Assembly (NCBI GenBank): GCA_027257055.1
Contig: JAPVLO010000275.1
Location: 2,418,001 to 2,482,000, forward strand
DNA: 64,000 nt
DNA from: Cephalopachus bancanus
Lineage: Eukaryota; Chordata; Mammalia; Primates; Tarsiidae
Direction of reading: 5' to 3'
Part shown: positions 58,336 through 64,000 of the stretch, in pieces
Layout of the letters: each line of letters begins with the position of its first letter
Numbering within the stretch: position 1 is the stretch's first letter
The notes under the pieces: model-generated
Database searches by the model: none
Seen by the model: only the letters and a program-made list of their open reading frames with translations
Told to the model about the DNA's origin: nothing
Made by a program: the position numbers and the translations under genes

Positions 58336-59639
58336 TGCTCCATCCATGAATGCCAGCTCACCAGGTATTCTCAGAGCCTACCACGCACTGAGCATTTGGC
58401 AAGTTGTGTTTTTCATTACAAGGATAATGAAAGGAAAGGTAGGACAGCAAAACCAAAAAAACTGCTAAATTTCAGAGAAATATTTCTTCACTGTGAAATG
58501 GCATCCTAAAAGATTGCTCTAAAGATAGCAAAAACATTATGAAACACCTTGAAGTTACAACCTTGTTTTAAAAATAGTTTTTTCAATGTAGTGACCATCA
58601 ACTCTTTTGCTAAGAAAAATGAGGCCCTTATATACTTACATGCCCCCTCCCTTCCCCCAGTCAGAGATTTTCCTAAGTTACAGTATATTTGCAAGGTTTA
58701 TATCATTTTTATCACATGATGACATTATAATTTGCCTACCTGCCTCATTTTTATACTTAAGCATATCCAAAGTTTACCATCCATTTTATACCAAGCTCTG
58801 TACTTTTAGTCACATCTATTTTGGCTGGACTTCAACATTTGTTTTTTCAAAACCCTTTTCCAAAAGGGCTTAGAGCAGCTAAGCTCTCTGATTTCTGACA
58901 TGCTTGAATATATCTGTCCACTGTCTCTCTCTTTATACTTAGAACAGTTTAGCTAAGTATGAAATTACTGAATCCCCCAATGATCTGCTCAGAATTTCCT
59001 CATTATCTTTTAGAAAGTGTTGCTTGACAGAGGCTGACCCAGTGTGATTCCACCCATCTATGTCCCTAACATTTTCTGTCTCAATGCCAGGTAAAGATTA
59101 CCATGGAAATGGAGAAATTCACCAGGATGTAAGTCAGCATTGGTCATTCTTTGTAATGCTTACCAAAATGCAAGTGTTCCCCTTGAATGCCAGAGCTGAG
59201 TCTGGCCTATGTACTTACATAGATTTCTTCTATTGTCTACTTAAATTTTCCCTTTCTTTGTTTTAAAGCTCTTCATTATGAAATCAAATTATGGTGAGAA
59301 TGTGTTCCTCTCATTTAGCTTTCTCTAGCCTGTCCATGGCATTTGTGTTTTCAGATAGGCTTTCTTTTTTTGTGGTCTTAGTTTGCCTCTATATTGGTAT
59401 CACTTTACTTTTACTTTTTTCTCTTTCATTTTTCCCCTTGAATTCTGCCAGCTTGGGCCCTGTTTTCTTTGGTCTCACTCGCTCCTCTAAATCTTTCTTC
59501 TATGCTTAAATTCTGCTTTAGAGATCACATTGCTAGCATTTTCTTTGAGTATGGTAAATTTTTGAACTCTTGAGCTGGTCTCTGAATGGTCTAAACACTT
59601 CCTCAGACATTTGCTTATGTCCTTTTCTTTTTTTGTTAG
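58336..59639. other. Unassigned non-coding stretch
   Basis: T-rich at 59340-59640. No gene or repeat family recognised with confidence. Confidence 0.4.
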
Positions 59640-59880
59640 TATTGTCTTTGTTTTTAAAAGGTAATTATAAAAAATGTTAAGTGACACATAATTATATACT
59701 TATGGGGTAGAATGTAATGTGTCAATACATGTATTCATTGTGTCATGATAAATCAGGGTGGTTAGTGTATCTATCACCTCAAATATTTACCATTTATTTA
59801 TGTCAAAAACATACAAAATCTCCTCTCCTAAGTCAGATATTGCATAGTAGGATAACAATAGCCAAAAATAAGGTATTATA
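59640..59880 (-). mobile_element. Ancient L1 3' UTR fragment, minus strand
   Basis: 'cataattatatacttatggg', 'gtcaatacatgtattcattg', 'ctatcacctcaaatatttacc' match the inverted 3' UTR of older L1s. Confidence 0.7.
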
Positions 59881-60334
59881 GACCCTTTTTCTTTTTATGT
59901 TCAGGTTTCTCTGCATGCTAATTCATGTGTAGTCTTTAGTCACCTTTGAGACCAGCTACTTATGGAAGGATAGTATAACTAGGGAAAGTAAAGTGAAACA
60001 GCGTATGATCTTGGTGCAAATATGCCTGGAAAATTTTCTCACTGATCTGTACTTTCTTCTGTCCTGCCTTCTTGAGTTTTTGGCCTTCAAGGGCTGGGTT
60101 GGTTAATTCAAAGCATTTATTGTAACAGGTCCTCTGAGAAGAGATTCATCACTGTTGCCTCCCATGTCTTTCTCTTTTTTCTTTTTATCCTGAGTAGGTA
60201 CCTAAGTTAGGAGCAGATGACATACACCAAGAATGGAGGACGGCATGATACCTCCTTCATTGCCATGCCTCTGAGTATCCACTGGCATTGAAAGAGCTGT
60301 ATACTAGCAGGGAAAGGCACTCACGTACTTTTGC
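59881..60334. other. Unassigned
   Basis: No feature recognised. Confidence 0.4.
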
Positions 60335-60400
60335 ATTTGATACCCCTAGTCCATAGTACACATTCCATAAATGTCTGCTAAATGAATGAATGATTGTGTC
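60335..60400 (+). repeat. L2 3' end
   Basis: 'CCATAGTACACATTCCATAA' followed by 'atgtctgctaaatgaatgaatgatt' is the L2 terminus. Confidence 0.65.
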
Positions 60401-61351
60401 AAGCAATGAATTTGTTAAAGAAAGTCCAAGAGACTAAGAGAAAGGTAGGTATGGACAGCAAGCAGAGCAAACTTGGAGGCAGTATAGGGAGAGTCTGCAA
60501 GTCAAGTCTATGAGCATGAAGACACCTTTACTCTCCTCCAAGTGCAGCACTGGACCTAGAATGGGGTCTGCTGATGTGCTGCATTCTTTCCTGAAGTTCC
60601 AATAGATTCTCTGGCTCAACCTTGGGCTGGCTGGCACTATCAATACACAAAGGAGCAGATTCCAAATGGGAGGCTCCCCACACCTTATCTCTTGTCCACA
60701 TCCGTTTTGTTCTGGAAATCACACTGTGAGTGGATGACAGAAGGCTTCTTCCATGTTCACTCTTGGTCTGCAGGCCTCTGCCTCCTGCAAGGGTGGAGGC
60801 TCCGGGGAGTGATACAAGGATGCTAGAAGTTGGGTTGTTATGATAATGATGTCAAACGTTCCCAGTCTTCACCAGGTGCGCACACCTGTAAGTGCCAGGA
60901 AAGCAGAAGCATGGACACTACAGCCTATCCATGTGGACCAATGCCCACTGGCCTAAGCGTGGCCATTCCCCCTTGAGGACCACCCCCCTTCAGTTCTGAG
61001 GATCCTACCTCCAGCAATCCGCGGAGGCAGAAAACACCCTAAGTGACTGTAGTGCAGACTGTGTGAAACAGAAGTTCAGAATCAGAATCTCAGACTTACA
61101 GAAAAATAACAAGGCTATTCTACGACAACTTGAACCTATTACCTGAGATCCAGACTCATTTAACCTGATAGCTGGAAACATTTCCAAAACAGTCCTCAAA
61201 GTTACCACAGCAGGCTCAAAGTGACCACAGCAACCCCTGTCTCCATGGGTGTCTCTTCAGCCCTTCTTTCCACCCTCCCTACACCCACCCACCCCTTTCC
61301 TGGGGCACTCCTTCCTCTGAGTTAAGGGATTTGGGGACTTTCCAAACATAC
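60401..61351. other. Unassigned; possible downstream flank of the minus-strand exon
   Basis: The minus strand has an acceptor-like CCACTCACAG near 60722-60731 with an open frame after it (60528-60722). That frame is not in the phase required by the exon at 61352-61471; the required phase stops after 12 codons. No gene called. Confidence 0.35.
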
Positions 61352-61471
61352 CTCAGGAGGCATGGGTGGCTTGTGGCTGGCTGCTCGGTCTTGTCCCACC
61401 ATCTGCTGCTTGTTCAAGTCCAAGTATCTGTATCCAGTTGCTATTTCTTCTTCAAATCTGCCCATTTGTGC
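61352..61471 (-). CDS. Candidate internal coding exon, unknown gene (best in window)
   Basis: Exactly 120 bp on the minus strand. The acceptor is CTCTGATTTTAG (61472-61483, minus sense) and the donor is GAG|GTATGTTTGG. Only one of three frames is open, giving 40 codons, phase 0 at both ends: 'GRFEEEIATGYRYLDLNKQQ' then 'MVGQDRAASHKPPMPPE'. Composition (charged helix, then a Pro-rich end) looks like genuine protein. I do not recognise the gene. The upstream side (minus sense) is MIR and old L1, consistent with an intron. Partner exons were not found. Confidence 0.5.
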
Positions 61472-61719
61472 CTAAAATCAGAGCCTTAAAGAATGCAAAA
61501 GCTGGTTCTTCAGGTCTGTAAACACTTCTAGTGAAGATTTTAAATATTCTCTTCATCAATGCCAAATCAAAACCAAATCAATGCTGTGAGACCTCGTATC
61601 TGAGTTTGATATAAAAAGTGGAAAAAAAAATCTGCCCTCCCTTCTGGATGCTTGCAATCCCAATGGAGAAAAGTCAAGACAGCAACTGCAGACTGTTATA
61701 ATGTTCTAGACCCCACAAA

Positions 61720-61815
61720 GTGCTTTTGCAGGCTGAAGGCATTTGTGTCTGATGATGACCTTGAGAGGCATTGTCTTCATTTTACACATAACAAATGTAA
61801 AGCTCACAGCTTAAC
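61720..61815 (+). repeat. MIR SINE fragment
   Basis: 'ccttgagaggcattgtcttc', 'attttacacataacaaatgtaaagc' match the MIR 3' core. Confidence 0.5.
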
Positions 61816-62189
61816 TTTAAAAGATTACAGAATGTTGCTAAATAAAATGACCAAGGTCAACATTGGAACTAAGTAGACTAGAGCTACATTTTTTTCCTCT
61901 GCCACTGAATCAAAGGCCTTAAGTAAAGTCATTTCATCCCATTGTTCCTGAGCTGACCTCCCACCTATACCACAGTCACATGGTGATAGTACACAAAGAG
62001 CCCACTTCCGGAACGAAATATGAAGAGGAACATTTACTGAAGATGTCCTTTGTGTACATTGTGCCTGATAGCAACAACAGAAGTTACTGAGTCATTACCA
62101 TCACTCCATGACATCAGCGCTATATTACGCATAAAGAGAGTGTGAGCAAACTACATTAATATTATCTACTCTATCACGCTGGAGCACAG
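61816..62189. other. Unassigned
   Basis: No feature recognised. Confidence 0.4.
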
Positions 62190-63412
62190 CCAAGAAAATG
62201 TGATGGCCTGAGGTCTGGGATGTTCCTATGAAGGTACAGTTATCGAGGCACTGTGGTAATGACATGGCAGACCAATGGATCAACAGAACAGAATAAAGAG
62301 CACTGAAATGGACGCTCGCTTTTGTGATCATTTGATTTTTGACAAAGACATCACTATAATTAATTATGGATAGGATGGTCTTTTCCACAAATGGTACTGA
62401 AAAAATTAGATATCCATATAGAAAAAAGAAACCTCAATCCCCATCTCACATTATACACAAAAATTAATTTGAGATGAATCACAAATATCAATATAAAAGT
62501 TCACCTACAAAGCTTTAAGAAAAAAAGAATATCTGCATGGCTTGGGGTAGGCAAAAACTTTCTTAGCATACAAATACAATAACTATAAATCAAATACAAT
62601 CATTTAAACTATATAAATTTGAAAATTCTACTCATCAACAGACATAACTGCAACTCAACAATTAAAAGACAAACTAGTTTAAAATCAGTAAAAGAGCTTG
62701 ATAGCTAGTTCACAAAGGGACAATATGTGAATGAACAATACAAGTCTTCAACATCAGTAGTCACAAGGAACTGCAAATGAAAGCTATAATGATACATCAT
62801 TACACACCCTGCAATGCCTTAAAGGATATCAGGTGCCAACACTAAATGCTGGCAAGGATGCAGAGCAGCCAGGACCTTCTAGCCTCATGGGCAAGAGTGC
62901 AAGACTTCCTTGGCAGTGTGTTGTAAACTGCCCTATGAGCCATAATTCCATTCCTACATAGTAATCCACGAGAAACCAAAGCATCTGTCCACAGAAAGCC
63001 TTGTGCAAGAATGTTCACAGCAGCCTTATTCATATCAGCCCTAAACTGGGAACAGCCTGGAAGTCCGGCAACAGGAAGGTAGCCAACTGACTCTGGCACA
63101 GTAAGACAATGGAGTATAGACAGTAAAGAAAAGTAACAGGCCACCCATAAAGCAACGACATGGATACACTGCAGAAGCATTAAGCTGAAGGATGATGATT
63201 GCCTGACTCCTTTTGTATGACATTCCAGAATAGGCAAAATTAACCTATGATGGAGATATCAGACAAATGGTTGCCTAAGGGAGGGATGTCACTCTGATGT
63301 GATGCTAAGGTTCTACATCCTAATAAGAACTTGGATTATACAGACACATGCATCTGTCAAGACTTGTCTAATCTGTGTATTTCATTTTTTACCTCAAAAG
63401 TAAAAGAAAATG
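62190..63412 (+). mobile_element. Ancient L1, ORF2 3' part and 3' UTR
   Basis: Diverged L1: 'ggcagaccaatggatcaaca', 'ttgtgatcatttgatttttgac', 'catatagaaaaaagaaacctc' are ORF2; 'ctggcaaggatgcagagc' and 'aatgttcacagcagccttattc' lie nearer its end. The 3' UTR includes 'ttccagaataggcaaaatt'. All frames are broken. Deletions remove parts of ORF2. Confidence 0.85.
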
Positions 63413-63735
63413 TTGGACTGGTAGGCTGAGAACCTGGACCAATGTTAGTGGACTCCCCCAACCCCCAGCCTGAACCAGAGGTCGCCAGGCATTCTGCCTC
63501 CTCCACTGGGGTGTCCTTGGTCACCCAGTGTCAGGTGATGGGGAGCCAGAGAAAACTTACAGAAGTTCCAGGGACAGTAACTGAAAGAAAATCTCGAGTG
63601 CCCAAGTGTGCCACACATAACCCACAGAGAGAACATAGGTTCATCACAGTGCCATGCCTCAGTCCAGAGAAACCTAGATGGACACAGGAAAAAATGAGTT
63701 CTCCTTCCATCTTCAGACAGCCACACATCCTTGAT
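63413..63735. other. Unassigned spacer between opposed L1s
   Basis: Frames open on both strands (plus 63442-63870, minus 63445-63726) overlap and have no motif. The minus strand has a donor-like TTCT|GTAAGTTTTC near 63553-63562. No exon is called. Confidence 0.4.
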
Positions 63736-64000
63736 ATTTTAAACAATGTGGTACAATATATATATCACATAAAAGCTACCATTTTAACTACTTTCAAGTG
63801 TACAATTCTGATGCATTCAGTACACTCACATTGTTGTACAGCTTTCGCCAGGACTCTTTTCATCTTGTAAAACCGAAACCCTGCACTCATCAAACAACTC
63901 CCTGTTCGCGCTCCTCCCAGTCCCCATCCACCACCCTTCTACTGTCTGTCTCTGTGAATCTGACTACTCTAGGCATCTCATATAAAAGGAATCATACAGT
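63736..64000 (-). mobile_element. Ancient L1 3' UTR, minus strand, running out of the window
   Basis: 'cacataaaagctaccatttt', 'caagtgtacaattctgatgc', 'ctactctaggcatctcatat' then 'aaaaggaatcatacagt' is the inverted 3' UTR also seen at 54270-54540. Continues past the right edge. Confidence 0.8.

Noticed and set aside
60528..60731. Minus-strand open frame after a good acceptor, as next exon of the 61352-61471 gene
   Set aside because: The open frame is out of phase with that exon. The required phase stops after 12 codons, and the right-hand donor is poor.

Overview
The window is mammalian nuclear DNA and almost certainly primate. It carries many dimeric 7SL-derived SINEs (Alu type) in both orientations, plus LINE-1, L2, MIR, MaLR long terminal repeats, one class I endogenous retrovirus solo LTR and two mariner DNA transposon remnants. 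The youngest Alu copies belong to a lineage unlike the common human subfamilies: 'GCTCGGTGGCTCAGCC' head, a linker with ACAATAAATC, and a GTGGCC...GGCCAC stem in the right arm. I infer a non-anthropoid primate such as a tarsier or a strepsirrhine. The species call is inference. There is no prokaryotic gene organisation, CRISPR array, tRNA or rRNA.

Layout. 1-2637 is the 3' half of a LINE-1 that enters from the left. 2638-8262 is mostly unassigned DNA with one old L1 fragment. 8463-22853 is the repeat-dense core. It holds two 5'-truncated L1s with target site duplications (8463-12022 and 19279-22853), a twin-primed (inverted) L1 at 13784-15440 that splits a mariner transposase relic, an Alu nested in an Alu, a C2H2 zinc-finger pseudogene (16500-17490), and one of two copies of a ~200 bp segment that flank the second L1. 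22866-38100 is a mosaic of L2, MIR, old L1, MaLR LTRs, Alu and microsatellites. 38107-38545 is a solo gammaretrovirus-like LTR on the minus strand. 38546-54200 is largely unassigned, with scattered Alu, MIR and MaLR copies. 54210-56225 is an ancient L1 interrupted by an Alu and by a non-autonomous mariner with terminal inverted repeats and TA duplications. 56226-64000 holds L2, MIR and old L1 pieces and one convincing candidate exon.

Genes. I see no intact protein-coding gene. All long open frames with recognisable protein similarity belong to decayed L1 ORF2, mariner transposase or zinc-finger relics. Three unrecognised open segments have usable splice sites: 61352-61471 (minus, the best), 48757-48921 (plus) and about 30449-30645 (minus). 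They may be exons of host genes whose other parts lie outside the window or were not recognised. The region reads as intergenic or intronic sequence.

The most informative structure is the layered insertion history. At 13.7-15.9 kb, removing the L1 rejoins two halves of a DD34D mariner transposase relic. At 54.2-56.2 kb, one old L1 holds both an Alu and a mariner. Repeat boundaries given with target site duplications are read directly; those of MIR, L2 and old L1 are approximate.
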